DNA of 64,000 nucleotides from Grifola frondosa. Taxonomy: Eukaryota > Basidiomycota > Agaricomycetes > Polyporales > Grifolaceae. A program made the translations under genes and the position numbers. Shown here piece by piece: positions 34,901 through 47,800 of the stretch. Where the stretch lies: NCBI GenBank assembly GCA_001683735.1, contig LUGG01000002.1, positions 1-64,000 on the forward strand, in the 5' to 3' direction. Numbering within the stretch: position 1 is the stretch's first letter; each line of letters opens with the position of its first letter. The notes under the pieces were generated by a model that was given only the letters and a program-made list of their open reading frames with translations, did not search any database and was not told where the DNA came from.

Positions 34901-37043
34901 CAAGAAGACATTCGACTGGGCGAACAACAGCACAGTACCAGTCGAGCAGAGTTTGCAACTTCTTTGGACACAATGTGGGGACCCAGGAGAGAGATTTGGT
35001 AAGTCCAGATGTCTTTGTGCGGTGATGGATAAACCACGTTCCAAAATCCTTGTACACATTTCTTGGAATTTGTGCATTGCTAAGACGAGTGTCTGCAAAC
35101 TCGGTACCGCGTGGAGGGGGAGCAGGAAGAATGAAGCAAAGGATTGCCAGTTCGCGATTGATATGTCCCAGCTCGTGCCGCAAGGCCATAAGTCCAGGGC
35201 GGTGCCACCGAAACATGCCATAAGCATCAACTCCACCAATAGAATAATCTGGATGGGAGAATAGCACCTCAAGTAGTGGAAGTGTCTTTTGTGTGAAGGA
35301 ACCATGAGAAAGCCAGGAATAGCCAACTGTATCATCTGTCAAGTCCTCGGCAAAGTCAACAGGAATGTTAACGGGAATTGTAACGTTGTTCGTGAGATGA
35401 TTAATGCGATCAGTGACACTGGTGTAAATCTTGTCAAGACCAGTGCGTAGACGAGCAACTTCCAGAACGCGGCCTTGACAATTTACAGAGGACATGTCGG
35501 GAGACCATGTGATCCTTGGAGGTGCCGCTTGTCGCATAACAAGGGCTGAGGCATAATGCTGATGCTCTCGAAGAGAATTCCATGGTGAAATTCTGCCTTC
35601 AATAAGATAATTCGCACATTGCTTTGTTGTAGATCTATGCACTAAAGTTAGTGCACTAGTTACATAGAAAAAATAAACAGTGAAATACCCATATAAATGG
35701 TCAGAAAACTGATCTGCATGAAGTACAGCCTGATGAAGATGCAAGTTACGAAGCTGATACTCCCATTTTGCAAGAACGCGAGTGTACTCCTGGGCAGGTA
35801 AGAAGCGCCCATCAGAACGAAGTGATGATACTGCCAGCCAGCACATCAGTGGACAGCGCCATTGATCATCATCACTATTCTCTGCAGGAACACCAATTAA
35901 GGCATAAATGAAGCTGTGAAGTGATTCGAAGATATCCATCTTCGCATTTAGCTGGGTTAGAGAACCTGTCCAAGATTCTTCTGTACATCTGTGATTGGAA
36001 ATTGGTACGTGGAAGCATGACCACGAATAGTGCGTAGAACAGCTGCCAAAAATGAAGTCATGGGTACAGCATATGCTCGTAGTGTCTGATCTGAGTCATG
36101 TGGTGACCATGAGCCGGATGGTTCACTAAAACATATATGAATATAATATACTAGAAGTCATCAAAATATAATGAGCTTACATGGGATATTTGTGTAACAT
36201 ACGACGAACAGCAAATGAGGCATTGTTTGCAAGACGGCGACCTTCCATCATATAACCAACAACCTGGGAGTGCAGTTCACCAAGGACTTCTTCACTCTTG
36301 GTAGGTGTAGCAGTAAGAGAGACAAGTGCAGCAATTGATTCTGGAGACTGCAGGTATTGCTGAAGATATGTGTTCCAGTGCGTCATCTGAACAAGTGGAT
36401 CGACGTGGCTTTTTGTTGTAGACATGGGGCGGAAAGGGGATGTGAAGGTAGGGAAGATCTTTGTGAGAAAAATGCTGTATGGATTGACTGAAGCAACATT
36501 GACAAGTGATCGGTTGACAACAAAGAAACGACGTGGCTGTGGATTGAAGAATGTTTGAACAGCTACTTGACGTGTGCGATCCTTAACATTCTTGACGGTC
36601 GTTATTGTCCGATGTTGGGCGTAATAGTGATTATCAATGGTCTTCTTTGCAATCCCTGCATGTGAGCATAGATTGCAGGCATAACCATCATGGATTTCCA
36701 GTCCTTCAACTGGAGGACCGTTGGGTGCAGGAACGAAAACATCGTTTTCAGCATATAGGATCCCGTATTGCACAACAGCACTTGCGAGTTGTACAGCTGC
36801 ATCTGCAACTATAAGATTATGAGATTTTGCATGTCCGAGAACTTTATCTGGAATCCAGGCGGTTTTGCAAGTGACGCAATGCAACGTCTTGAAATACGTA
36901 TGGCAGACAAAGCCAATTGAGTCAAGAAATTTGTTTGAGACCAGATAAGACTTGGTTGCATCCAGATGATGTGTCAAATCTGTATACACAAGTGCAGATA
37001 AGTGCAAGCCATACAACGGACAACAAAGTATTTTACTTGTCAC
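31933..37043 (-). CDS. C2H2 (DUF3505-type)-tyrosine recombinase-RecQ helicase fusion
   Basis: About 1,650 codons in four or more exons. The N-terminus (36,900-36,650) has two zinc fingers, HCVTCK with GHAKSH and CNLCSH with HYYAQH, as in DUF3505/OrsD-type proteins. The middle (35,939-34,600) has a tyrosine-recombinase pattern: VVRPVECLLAQ, then a Lys hairpin (MQDGKHMNSEKF), HYWRHIAISI (HxxR), and SNHSTNQARQTYA (His and nucleophile Tyr). The C-terminus is a RecQ-like helicase: VVLPTGGGKSICYE (Walker A), VIDESHQIL (Walker B), IYLTGTMPP, FVHGIDAPYVDAVIF, and QGSARGGRRGRP (motif VI). A Cys-rich tail follows (GRCPVCWTW, KYCYGCSLP). Introns fit at 36,126-36,180 and 33,548-33,598. Shifts occur near 35,950 and at a run of five A (34,609-34,613) that reads through with six. 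This architecture recalls telomere-linked helicases and Crypton recombinases; which group it belongs to is inference. Confidence 0.8.
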
Positions 37044-39749
37044 AGCTTCTTGGGATGAAGCAGTTCCATCTGTCCTCGATTCGAATCGTTTTGCGTCAGG
37101 ATATGGAGACCACCTTCGAACAGCGGTGCCTTCACCTAATAAAATGCCAGTCAGCAGGTAATATCAGTACCTTAATTAGACATTTGTACCATGCTTTTTT
37201 GTGATATGCTGTTTGGGTTCCATTGTACCTACAAAATAAATGAAATTTAAAAAAGGCCAGACACTCGAAGATATCCCGGTGAAAATGACGGCCTGCCCTA
37301 AACTTCGCACGCCAGAAAATCACCACCTCACAGACAGGCACTTGCATTCATTTTGCATGCATTATCTCAATTTTTCTATATTAATTCATAATTCATAGAA
37401 ACACCAGTCATGATAAACATTTTGTGTCTGTGGAAGCCATCGATCTGTTGAGGCTGACTGAATTGGTGATTGGTGCATCCTATCAAGCTTTACTCAGAGT
37501 CATTTTGTCTACCAAATTATCCGATGAAGCAGTTGCTTATGGTTGCTTATGCTGCTCTCTCCCACGCTTCCACACAAAGTATCAAGTATCAGGACCATTG
37601 CCGACCTTGTAAGAAGATGTACTAATGTGGGCATCGTAAATGAACTTCCTTGGTTCTATGGAGATTGATTGGACTGACTGAGGTGGACGTTAGTCATGTA
37701 AATGAATAGAAGTAATACACGTACCGTGACCACGGTCTTTCGACCGTCTGAAAAACACCGTGTGCGCTACAAGGGCGCACTCCTTCTGTGTGGAGGGCTG
37801 GTTTCGATGCAAGATGGCGTACTACCAGATGCGGATCAGCACTGAAGTCCATCCGAACGGCATGGCACGATGCAACCCACTTCATGAAACCCGCCCAACG
37901 CCATCTCAGTATGTGAAGCATTCAGAATCATTTAGCCTTCGCAATATCGCTATGCTCTCCGAGTTTGGTAACTTCATACTTCCTCTTTTCGCCAGCCGGG
38001 TTCAACAACTTGGGATACAGGTCGTCGAATCCTTTCACCGAGCCGATGGCCGAGAATGAGAAAGTGATGAGCGAACCAGCAGACAGGGAGTCTTCTGCAG
38101 AACATTTGTGCAGGTATGATCCATTGTGGCCCGTTAGGTCGTAGAAAAGAGTATGGGGGACGGAGCCGTTGTGAATGAAACAATACATAATCATGTCGGA
38201 CCCTTTCCAGGGGCGGGGAAGCTCTTCTCTACTCATCATGCAAGCGCCGTCCATAGAGCCTGAGAGTTGATATAGTGAGCGTATGCTCATCAAAACAAGA
38301 AAGGCAGCGAACCAAAAGGTTTCCCTTTCCCTAGGCCATGACGATACAATAACCTGGTTAACGTTGTCCAGCTACGGATTCGTAAACTCGGAAAAGTCCT
38401 CAACAAGGCTGATTCCTGTTTCACGGTGTGAGGGGCGTTCGTTGGGTGGATATTAGAGGACCCAGTGTTCGTGTAGAGGATATTAATGGCGTGTACATAA
38501 CGTTGGGCACGGTCACCGTGCTCAGCCACTCGGTCCAAAACCTTGAGGACGTCCTAAACATGAGAATTAGTTGGATAAATGACATAACGCATTGCTTTGG
38601 CACTCATAAGGGCGAGACGAAGTGTGTGAAGGATAGTCGAACCATCTGAGCAGAGATGAGAGAGGATATATCATAATAGACATAGAAGCCACATACATTC
38701 ATACAGATTCAATTCAGAGCTGGCATCTCACCTGTGCAATCGATTCAAAAGACCTACTTGCTCTTACGCTGACGACTTGGTCAATGAGCACCACAGTGGG
38801 CGCTTCGGTCGTTCAAAAACAAAGCCTTTGACAAACAACCGCATACACGACAGCTCGTCAGGTGCTGGTTATGTCCCACTGTACGCATCGACTCTCTCGT
38901 GATGGACACTTGCGTTTTAGGAAGTACTGCTCTACGTATTTGTATGTTTCTTTACGTATGTTCCTCAACGTACCCTTGTTGTAACCAACGTTCATAGGAT
39001 GAAATGCGGCAGTATTACAATAGTATGACCCCCCTCCAGTTTTCCTCCGTTGCCGGTTTCCTACTTGCGTACGCCCTTGTCAGCTCTCGCGTCTTCTTCA
39101 TTGACGCCTACCGCGGCATCTCTGTGGTCTCTATAGCAGACACGTCCGCTCCCCACTCCCACGCACTGCACCACTCAACTCCCCAGATTTAGATTCAACC
39201 ACGGGTACAAGCATCACGTTTAGTTCGAGGTGCGCCGTGATCCCCGCATAGGAGATGCCATCTGACTTTCCGATCTCCCAGAGCGACTTTTATATCTCCC
39301 CCGCATGTGGATCACTCCCCGAACGCAGGACCGCGACCGCTATGATCCCCCCGTGCATTTCACGGTGCCTGGCGCCAATTCAGGGGAGGTGATCACATCG
39401 CGTGCATTGCCACCGCACGCTAAGGTATTCAGCACGTACGGAGACCTACACTAGCGTAGACCTATGGTTGTGGATGGCCGTGAGTGCATTATTTGTGTTT
39501 CAGGACAAGGATGGACTCGAATTTGGGGAGGAGGCCGAGGTTGTGGCGCTACTGGAGAGGATTATGCACATTGCTAAAGCACTTCTGCTCTCTTCTACTC
39601 TCTTCTGCGCTCACACATATGTCGGGGAAGTCCGTGATGAGTATTTGCGTGCATGTTGTAGTATGTAAACGAGATGCTGACTCGTGTAGAGCAACCCTTC
39701 CCCAAGACAAGCGTCAATTGCATGCCGTCTGGCCACTGTCTCTGCGAAC
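37044..39749. other. No confidently recognised gene
   Basis: AT-rich sequence grades back to normal by about 37,420. The minus frames 37,928-38,293 and 38,290-38,538 abut and have plausible codon use (for example AINILYTNTGSSN), so a small hypothetical gene may lie here. I see no motif. A short inverted pair GACCACGGTCTTTCGACCGTC (37,727-37,747) could form a hairpin. Confidence 0.35.
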
Positions 39750-40542
39750 ATGGACCCTCGCGAGGGATCTCTTAAACAGCTGCGGTTTTGCCCTGTGCGC
39801 TCCCCAGATGGAGAACGCTGCTGCAGGCCTATTCGGTACGCCACCATGAAGCACTGCAGAAAGCATCACAAAGAGTACTGTGCGCTTTATCGTGCGTACA
39901 AGGATGTCTCTGCGGTCGTAAAGAATCTCGAGCTCCGCCAGATATCACAGCAGGATATCTGGTCATTGCGGTGCGCGGCGGACGTGGAGGAAGCCATGGA
40001 TTGTACCGAACAGTTCCTAAAGGCAATCAGGACTGAGATCGAAGGGTGCGAGTTGCATGGGGCTCGCTTCATCGAGAACGGTGCGTCGCGACCATTCGTC
40101 ATCTGGTACGCTCTGATGTATGGGTGCAGTGGACGACGGACACACTGCGTACTTGGAACGGCTGAAGAAAAAAGAGACAATCAGGGCTGTGCTGCTCGTG
40201 AGCCTGAAAGCAATATTGCACGACATAAAGATCGGAACCATTTCTTACATAACCAAGACCAAAGTATCAGAAGAAAGAGCAAACATGCGGAGGCCGTTCC
40301 CGACAATTCAGGACAGTTTTAGCTAATCGGAGCAGCAACGTCGAAGGCAGTTGGAATACATCAGATGGCGGGAAGGGGATGAGGCTAGCAGACGGGCAAT
40401 GGAGGAGTGGAGAGCGTTAGTGCACGACGAGCTCATCAGAGCCGAAGCTGCTCGGCGTCAAAAACAGAGAATGGTTGATCAACGTGGAGTACCAGAGGTA
40501 ACACACCATCTCGTAGCGTATGTCATTCCTCCCTCTTCATAG
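39750..40542 (+). pseudogene. Cys/His-rich hypothetical protein with one in-frame stop
   Basis: Start MDPREGSLKQLRFCPV. A Cys/His cluster, FCP-x9-RCC-x9-KHCRKHHKEYC, looks like a small zinc-binding module. It is followed by helical, charged sequence (AYKDVSAVVKNLELRQ, CTEQFLKAIRTEIEG). A clean intron GTGCGT-GTGCAG (40,080-40,129) joins ENV to DDGHTAYLERLKKKETI. The frame meets TAA at 40,324-40,326 and then continues open as SEQQRRRQLEYIRWREGD to 40,540. Because the same frame resumes, the TAA is a point change rather than a shift. Related Cys/His proteins are multi-copy in polypores, but their function is unknown. Confidence 0.55.
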
Positions 40543-42835
40543 CCATTGCCTCACTCACCCATCGTCTCATACCAGAATTTACTCTCATTGGCTATCGATC
40601 CCCCGATCGTCTTCTACGTCGTTCGATATGGCGCGTTGTTGAACACTTTGTTCACGATTCGCGAGACTGCAAGGGCCAACAGTGACGAACCTGGTGAGCA
40701 ATTGTGTGCTACTATTTTGTCACCTCGCTGTCTAACGCACGAAAGTAGAGGTGAGCATACTTGTTAGATTAATTTACCAAGCTTACAAAATTATGTACGA
40801 GCTGCAATGTTATGATTCGGGTTGACATGATCTTGGATTTGCTGTTGCTTTTCGGTGCTGAGGTAAGATAACAGCTTCTCTTTTTTTCACGTTTTCTCAC
40901 CATATGAAGTATTCTATGGGTTTACACGATCTGGGGCCATAATAAGTCGGTGTTCTTGCTTGTGCTAGCCCTGGGCCTGGCGAGTCCAGCCATGTCGCTT
41001 GTACATCAATTATGTCTTTTACGAACAAAAATTTTACACAATACTCAAATGAATGATTCCTAATGCAATCAGTATCAGTTTTCGATTTCTAATCCCTTGG
41101 TAGTAGACACGACAGGTATACCAACTTGCGGACTTCTCAAGGGACTCGATACCATAGACGAGGCAAAAAAGTGAGTACATATGCATGATTGGATATCACG
41201 TTAAAAATGTGTCGATCATAGGCGCAGCTGTATGTGCAACCATTCGTGATGCCATCTGGTAGACCAAACCACTCATCAACAGGGGACCTTGGTTTACGTG
41301 CCTCTGCGGTGGTCGCCCATGCGGCCGTCTTAGCATTTACATGGAAGAAGACCTTTCGGCTCAAGGCAGAAGCATCGGAAGCTGGAGTAAAAACAAGTTT
41401 CGCTTCAATCTTGATGCGCGATGGTATGTTCACCATCTTTTGAATCTGTCCATTGCTCACGAGAAGATCAAAGGCACGATTTACTTTCTGTGAGTTGCGC
41501 ATATGTATCCGCGGGACATGAAGTCAACATGCTCTAGGGCTCTACTCGTCGTAAATATAGCTGATATGGTTGTAAACCAGCTGTTCCTTGGTCAAGTACG
41601 TCATGAACTATTTATTACGATAGAGCTTCGGCTGACTTCCATGCAGTTCATTTACCCTCTATCCACCTGGATCGCAGTGTGAGTGGCAATGCCTGTTTCT
41701 ATCAACTCTGCTCATTATAGAGCTGGCTTCGTCCTTCCACAACGTTCCCTTTCTCCGAACTTCCCTGGCTGTCACGGCGATCTCAGTCTGGTCACCTACC
41801 TTCTACCTGATATCTAAGTCCTTTATTGTGGCTCCTAAGGCTAATCCATCGCCATCTCTTCCTCTCGGCTGCATGCCGTTGAATATTTCAACACATACCT
41901 CTTCGTCCCCTGTCTCAGGTTTTTCTAAGCTGCATCATTTCATTCATGGACAGATTACTTTATCTCCAACACCATACTGCTGTGCATATACAAAATTTGC
42001 CTGTACTGCCACCAACTCTGCTGTTGTCGCTTCAATGATCACGGTGCAACCCAAAGGAACTCGTACCCATGACATCAATTCTGACTTCGGATGCTGATTT
42101 TATGGATGCATGGAATGAGCTCAACCTAGCATCCTTCCATATACTTTATGATCTGCAGGGGATAATCAAATACATCAGCACGTTAATAATGTGAGTCATG
42201 CGACCTTTTCGGTATACCCAGTCTTTACACAATTGTTGAATCCAGACGAGACTGAATGTCTCCAGTGAAGCCTCATCATATGGACATTTTGTGAATTCTT
42301 CGTATCTGTTGTGAATTAAGTGTTACTTATTCCATACATACCTCAGGCGATTCCATGTGTATCCTGCAGAATTCCCAGCATATCTAGTGCTTCCATACAC
42401 CTTCTCTCCTCCCCCCTGCAAAAGCCGCCAGGATCCTTGCACTCACATCAGCAAAAACTCGCCCCGCAGGTACCCAATGTAGGCGCCTGCAAGATACCGC
42501 ATGTGGGCAAGAGGCCACAAGCGGCTACAAGAGGCTATCAGACACCAGCATATGGCCGGAGGCTGCCAGAGGTTGCACGCGTCCAGTGCGGCCATTATAA
42601 TCGCAGTAGATACATTATCATAACTTATATGTATATTTTATTCTAAAAGTGTGAATGGGAATAGCACAGCCCCAATATTTTTTGTTGCAAAGACGGGCCA
42701 GTTCCATTCTATTTGCCAAATCGGGGTATGGACCTTCCCGAATTCGGTGATCACCTTCTCTTATCAGCGACGGTTTCTTCTCTTGTGCTTTGTCTTTGAC
42801 GTCACACTCTCTTTCGATCCTGGGAGTCACTGTAA
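40543..42835. other. No confidently recognised gene
   Basis: Frames are short and broken. The minus frame 41,137-41,502 (121 codons) and plus frame 41,828-42,097 have no recognisable motif. A GC-rich patch at 42,470-42,590 contains loosely repeated GCAAGATAC/GCAAGAGGCCACAAG/CTACAAGAGGC elements. Confidence 0.4.
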
Positions 42836-42837
42836 GT

Positions 42838-42851
42838 TGTAATATAAAAGG
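42838..42851 (+). promoter_or_regulatory. Probable TATA box of the glycogen synthase fragment
   Basis: GTAATATAAAAGGC lies about 150 bp upstream of the ATG at 42,993, with the pyrimidine-rich stretch typical of fungal promoters between them. This suggests the 5' end of the old gene, promoter included, was retained. Confidence 0.45.
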
Positions 42852-42992
42852 CATCTCTTTCAGGATGCGCATACATCGACCCATCCCCCACTCTTCTCCC
42901 GTCTCCAATCGCCACCACATGCAGTCTCGCGCCTTCTTTCTAAGGCTATTCTCGTGTTTTGTTTCCCGAGCTCATTATCCGACTCCTTCCCC

Positions 42993-44161
42993 ATGTCCGA
43001 CATCAAATGCGACGTCAGGAACCCCCTTCTCTTCGAGTGCGCATGGGAGATAGCCAACAAAGCCGGCGGCATCTACACCGTCATCAAGACAAAGGTCCCC
43101 GTCACCATATCAGAGTATGGCGACAGATACTGCCTCATCGGCCCCCTCAGCTACAAGACCTCTCCCATGGAGGTCGAAGCACAGGAGCCTACAGATCCCC
43201 ATCTCGCCGCTACCCTTGATAACCTTCGCAATGCCAGCGTGAAGTTCCTCTGCGGTCGTTTGCTCATAGAGGGTGCGCCCCACGTCCTCCTCTTTGATAC
43301 AGGTAGCCAGTACTTGCGTCTCGACGAGTGGAAGGGTGATCTTTGGAACCTCACCGGCATTCCAACTTCCCCCAATGATCACGAAACAAACGAGTTCATC
43401 GTCTTCGGTTACATTGTGGCGTGGTTCCTCGGCGAGGTGCGTTAGCCTCCTTCATCTCCAATGATCCACAGTATTCATCAGCACATATCCAGTACGTATC
43501 GTGCAACTCGACAAGGCCGTCGTCGTCCATTTCCACGAGTGGCAGGCAGGTCTTGCTATTCCTCTCTGCCGTAAGCGACATATCGATGTCACCACTGTCT
43601 TCACCACCCATGCTACCCTCCTTGGTCATTATCTTTGCGCCGGAAGTGTCGACTTCTACAATAATCTGCCATACTTCGATGTCGACCACGCAGCCGGAAA
43701 GCGCGGCATATGTCACCGCTACTGTATAGAACGATCTGTCGCCCACTGTGCTGATGTATTCACTACTGTCTCTCATATCACGGCGTACGAGTCTGAACAC
43801 CTGCGCAAGCGGAAGCCGGATGGCGTACTACCAAATGGACTTAACGTCGTCAAGTTCCAGGCAATGCACGAGTTTCAGAATTTGCATTTGACGGCCAAGG
43901 CTAAAATCAACGACTTTGTCCGTGGTCACTTCTACGGCCACTACGACTTTGATCTGGACAACACGCTCTACGTATGTTTCATTCGTTGTGATTGGTGCAT
44001 ACATTCATCTGCTCTAGATGTTCACCGCTGGACGATACGAGTACCGCAGAAGGGTGTGGACATGTTCATCGAGTCTTTGGCCTGTAAGTTTATACGCTTT
44101 TTGTTGATATAGTGCCGTATACTTCCCACATACAACAGGACTAGTAAATTACTGACTAAAG
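42993..44161 (+). pseudogene. gsy1: Glycogen synthase, 5' half only
   Basis: Glycogen synthase (GT3) extends glycogen from UDP-glucose in the cytosol. The first exon opens [19 protein letters not shown] and [16 protein letters not shown], which is the nucleotide-binding N-terminus. It continues with [72 protein letters not shown] and [20 protein letters not shown]. Introns fit at about 43,437-43,490 and 43,973-44,019. After [10 protein letters not shown] and an intron, a few more codons (L-NY-stop-LK) are legible. The gene then stops abruptly at about 44,161, after roughly 290 of 700 residues. It lacks the whole C-terminal UDP-glucose domain. Shifts occur near 43,497 and 44,045, plus TGA for Arg near 44,152. 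Confidence 0.85.
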
Positions 44162-44880
44162 AATGTTATCGCACGCATACGCGGTGATACTTTATCGCGA
44201 GGAGTTGCAGATGCACCAGGGCGAGCAGATCGGCATCACGCTGAATGGGGACTGGGCGATCCCATATGACGATAGCCCCGAAAGTAAATCACACACTTAC
44301 CCTCTCTCCGCGGCCCCCAGCACTGACTTGCACGTTCTCTTCCAGACATCGAAGCTGCTCAACACGCCCTGGATGTCGCCATCGGTACGTCCGGCCCTGG
44401 TTTTCCTATCTTTCAAAAGCTCACTAACGTTCGTCTCCGCCTGCGCCGTTCTTCTAGGTTGGTTTGCGGTATGGCATCTTTCATTACGGTGGTCTCCGCT
44501 ATCTGTCGTGGCGCTCTGGCATCAAATGACTGTGCTGCGACCGAGCTGACTTGTTTATATGCATGACGTGAAGGATCCGATCTACCTCGGGTATTATCCG
44601 GAATATATGAAGACAATGCTCGGCGATTGCTTGCCCACCTTCACTTCCGAGGAATTATCGGTCGTGAAAGGGTCCTCTGATTTCTACGGCATGAATATGT
44701 ACACAACCAACCTATGCAGTGAGTGCCGTCGCCCTCACCTCATGCGTGGGCTCTCACCTTATACCGCTGACGTGCGTGCAGAGGCAGGTGGAGATGACGA
44801 GTTTCAAGGCTGCGTAGAATATATGTTCACGAGACCTGATGAGATCCGATCCTTAATCATATTCGTGGCGTACAGTTCTT
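44162..44880 (+). pseudogene. GH1 beta-glucosidase, middle fragment
   Basis: GH1 beta-glucosidases hydrolyse cellobiose and other beta-glucosides. The fragment begins directly where the glycogen synthase ends: LSHAYAVILYREELQ, then GEQIGITLNGDWAIPYDDSP (44,220-44,280). After introns come IEAAQHALDVAIGWFA, DPIYLGYYPEYMKTML, FTSEELSVVKGSSDFYGMN (44,645-44,700), MYTTNLC and AGGDDEFQGCVEYMFTRPD. The acid/base NEP motif (upstream) and the nucleophile ENG motif (downstream) are both outside the fragment, so it cannot be active. The last legible residues are near 44,850. Confidence 0.8.
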
Positions 44881-47800
44881 CAATTCCTCTGCGAGGCTCT
44901 CGGAACAAGCGACTATTGCAGATAGTGTACTTAAATCACGCGTGCAATACAATATTAATGTTTTGAAGTTGAATTCAAAATTAGTAACCTAAATAAGATG
45001 AGACAGGAGATTACCAGTGCACCATCTTGTCGGTAGTGCTCATCTTGTCAGAGACTGTATGCACTTGTAATCTCTGGCCGGGAGTACACCTAACCCTGGC
45101 ATGCTCCGGTAGGATCGGCATTCTGGCCAATGCTCAAGGGTCCCGTATATTTCCTGGCAGGTAAGATAAATCTGGTATTATCTTATTTTACATTATATTA
45201 TATTTTAATCTCTGGTACGCTAGGGGGGATTTTGCTGATGCATCCCGATTCCCATGCATCATCTGATATCCTCTCCACCACATCTATGAAGCGCAGTGCA
45301 CACGCGCGTGCCAGTTCCATTACGGCCAGACGAATGACCCGTCGGCGCAGATGAACAGCTGTCCGACCGTACCATAAGCCACGTAACGAGCCAGAATGCG
45401 GCCTACATGATATAGGTTGACTGGAAGCATTCATTCCTCAGCGCTCGGTTCCTTAGTGACTTTATGTATCAACCTAACGATGCTCTTTGCATCCTGCGGT
45501 TGGCGTTGATGCAGGACTGCGTGCGCGGAATGATAGATCATGTTTCAATTTGGCGGAGGCGTAGTGCAGGATACATCCAGCAGCAAGCCTCGACCGTACA
45601 TGATATAGACCGATATAACTTTGGATGGGAAGCGCATCACAGAGACCCTAGTTCCTTTCTATCTGTGGTCTAGTTTATAGCAGGGAATAGTACACCCAGA
45701 GCGATCACCGGTTGCGCAACCCAAAAGCCTTCCGGAGAATTGGCATCAGCAGAGTCGAATGGCTGTTCGGAAAGTGAAATAATCTGCACACTCACTCTGA
45801 AAAGGAATTGGTCATACCTCTAATATAGGAATGCGGTAAACGGGATTTGGGAGAGAGAACAAGTGAGGTTGTGCAGGGTGAGGAATTGTCAGACGATGAT
45901 GTAATGGATATCTGTGAGTATGTATGCGCCTTCATGAGCCGCAGTCGCAAGACGAGTCAACAATTAATGCAGCTATAGCGGGGGAGCATGGAGCCAGTCG
46001 ACTAACAGCCAATGCTATCGTATTAGTCCATGTTTAGTATAATATATGAAACACTTACAGTATATCGCGCCAAAGATTGACCCATGTAGTCCATGCTGCA
46101 TATGCTTGCCCATTTATATTGTCGCCCACTCTGAAATTCAGTCATATCCGTTGTTAATCTCCTGAGTTTCAAGACGCGAGCACACACCCTTCTCTGTGCA
46201 CGTTCTTCAGGATCTTCGAATGTCCACTAACATTGACATGATGTGGCGCGTGTGCTGGGCGGATTGTGATCAGCAGGAGCTTCGTCTAAGTCGATCTATG
46301 GAAAGCGATTCTGGTGGTAGATGAACTCACTTCTTCACGATCGAACATCCTGAACGTTTTCAACCTCACTACATCAGTCCACTCCTCACCGCTCTCAGGT
46401 CAACAGTCGGCGCTGCAGTGGTCCCTACTGGTCATGTTCTCCGGCACTGAGAAACAGGGATTCGCTCTCGTGACCCGTCCGAAAATGCCATATCGTGAGT
46501 CCCACGCACACGTCTCTGACATACGACTGCGTTATCGTTGTCAAAGATGGCATGCTGCATAGATAGCTGTTCAGTTCTAATATCAGATATATACGTAAAC
46601 ACAGTACCAGTCTCATATTGCCACGCCAGCTCTTCGCTCTGCTGAAGTTCGCTGGCGTCGTCCTCACTACTGGCCCTCTGGATAGTCAGAACTGCATATA
46701 TCGCATTGAGACTACGACGACATCAAACGAATTGTAGACGATGGAATTAGTACCAGGGCATATCCGTCGGCGATCAAAATAGCGTACTAAAAGACCGTAC
46801 TCCACGACCGCATTCTAGCCCAGCAAATCGAAGGACAATATTCATCCTCAAACACGCACAAGAAACGAAGACAACAAACTCAGCATTATGGTCAAGCAAC
46901 CTCTGAGGTTCGGCCTCGAGCTGGCCGCGGTGACGACTGGTGGTGCGAGGCGTGCCAGCACATGCACTGGTTCAATGCGAACTGCAGGCGCGTTGCATCC
47001 AATTAATAGGACATCCACGTGTAGCGGCGGGTTTCAACAGAAGCGCTGGGAATCTGAATCTTGAGCGGCTCTGTAAAGACGAATAGACTACAGAGCTCAT
47101 AGATGAGATATTGTGCTGATGTGTAATAGAAATGGAACGTACAGGATTCTGGACCACAATATCGGAGCGAAGTCGTGGGTCGCATCAAGATGCCAAATCG
47201 CGGTGGGCTTCGGCAGAAATACCCACACGTTGAGTGTCTGTCTCTCAGAAGTCGGTGAAAAATATTCAAGGCCTAGAGAATGGGAAACGTAAACGTACGG
47301 CTACAGCATGGCGCGCTACTAAGCCATAGAGTTTCCCCTCCATAATCTCCAAGTATCGGCTGTTGTCACCGTGTGTTCCCTCTATTATTCCGTCCTCCGA
47401 GTAGGCAAAAAGAACATACCTCGCCTCGAAGGAACTTGGAACGGTCCTGGAAGCATGCCTGAATAAGTCCATGACATATCTTTCAACCTACAGGAACTGT
47501 TCAGGAAAGAAGCACGAGGGTATCTGACAGAAAGCAGTGCGCTTGCGAGGCGGTTGTAGGGTCGCAGGTATGTGCCAGCAGGTTTAAAAATCATGGAGTA
47601 GATGTAAACACAAGGAAAAGCGTTGGAAAAGATACGTAAGAACTTACATATAGTTGGCCGCATCGACTGGTGCAGAGGATAGGAATGCACGTCCAACAGT
47701 GAGTCCGCAACCTCTGGACACAGCGAAAGTTTGACCAGCACATTAAATCCAAGCTTCAAGAGATCTTCCGGGCATGGTAGACAGTATCTGTGAAGCTCAT

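Larger units (their letters stand above)
29590..37400 (-). mobile_element. AT-rich island carrying the zinc finger-recombinase-helicase gene
   Basis: The island is set apart by base composition and contains one giant gene plus two MITE copies. No host-type gene lies inside. A gene with both a tyrosine recombinase and a helicase is expected to mobilise or maintain its own DNA, so the island is most simply a recombinase-type mobile element or the remains of one. Its borders are inferred only from composition. I found no matching ends, which fits Crypton-like elements that lack long terminal repeats. Confidence 0.5.

Noticed and set aside
46314..46562. Fragment of a RIC1-like trafficking protein
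   Set aside because: GQQSALQWS recalls a beta-propeller blade, but the match is too short and the following frames do not support it.
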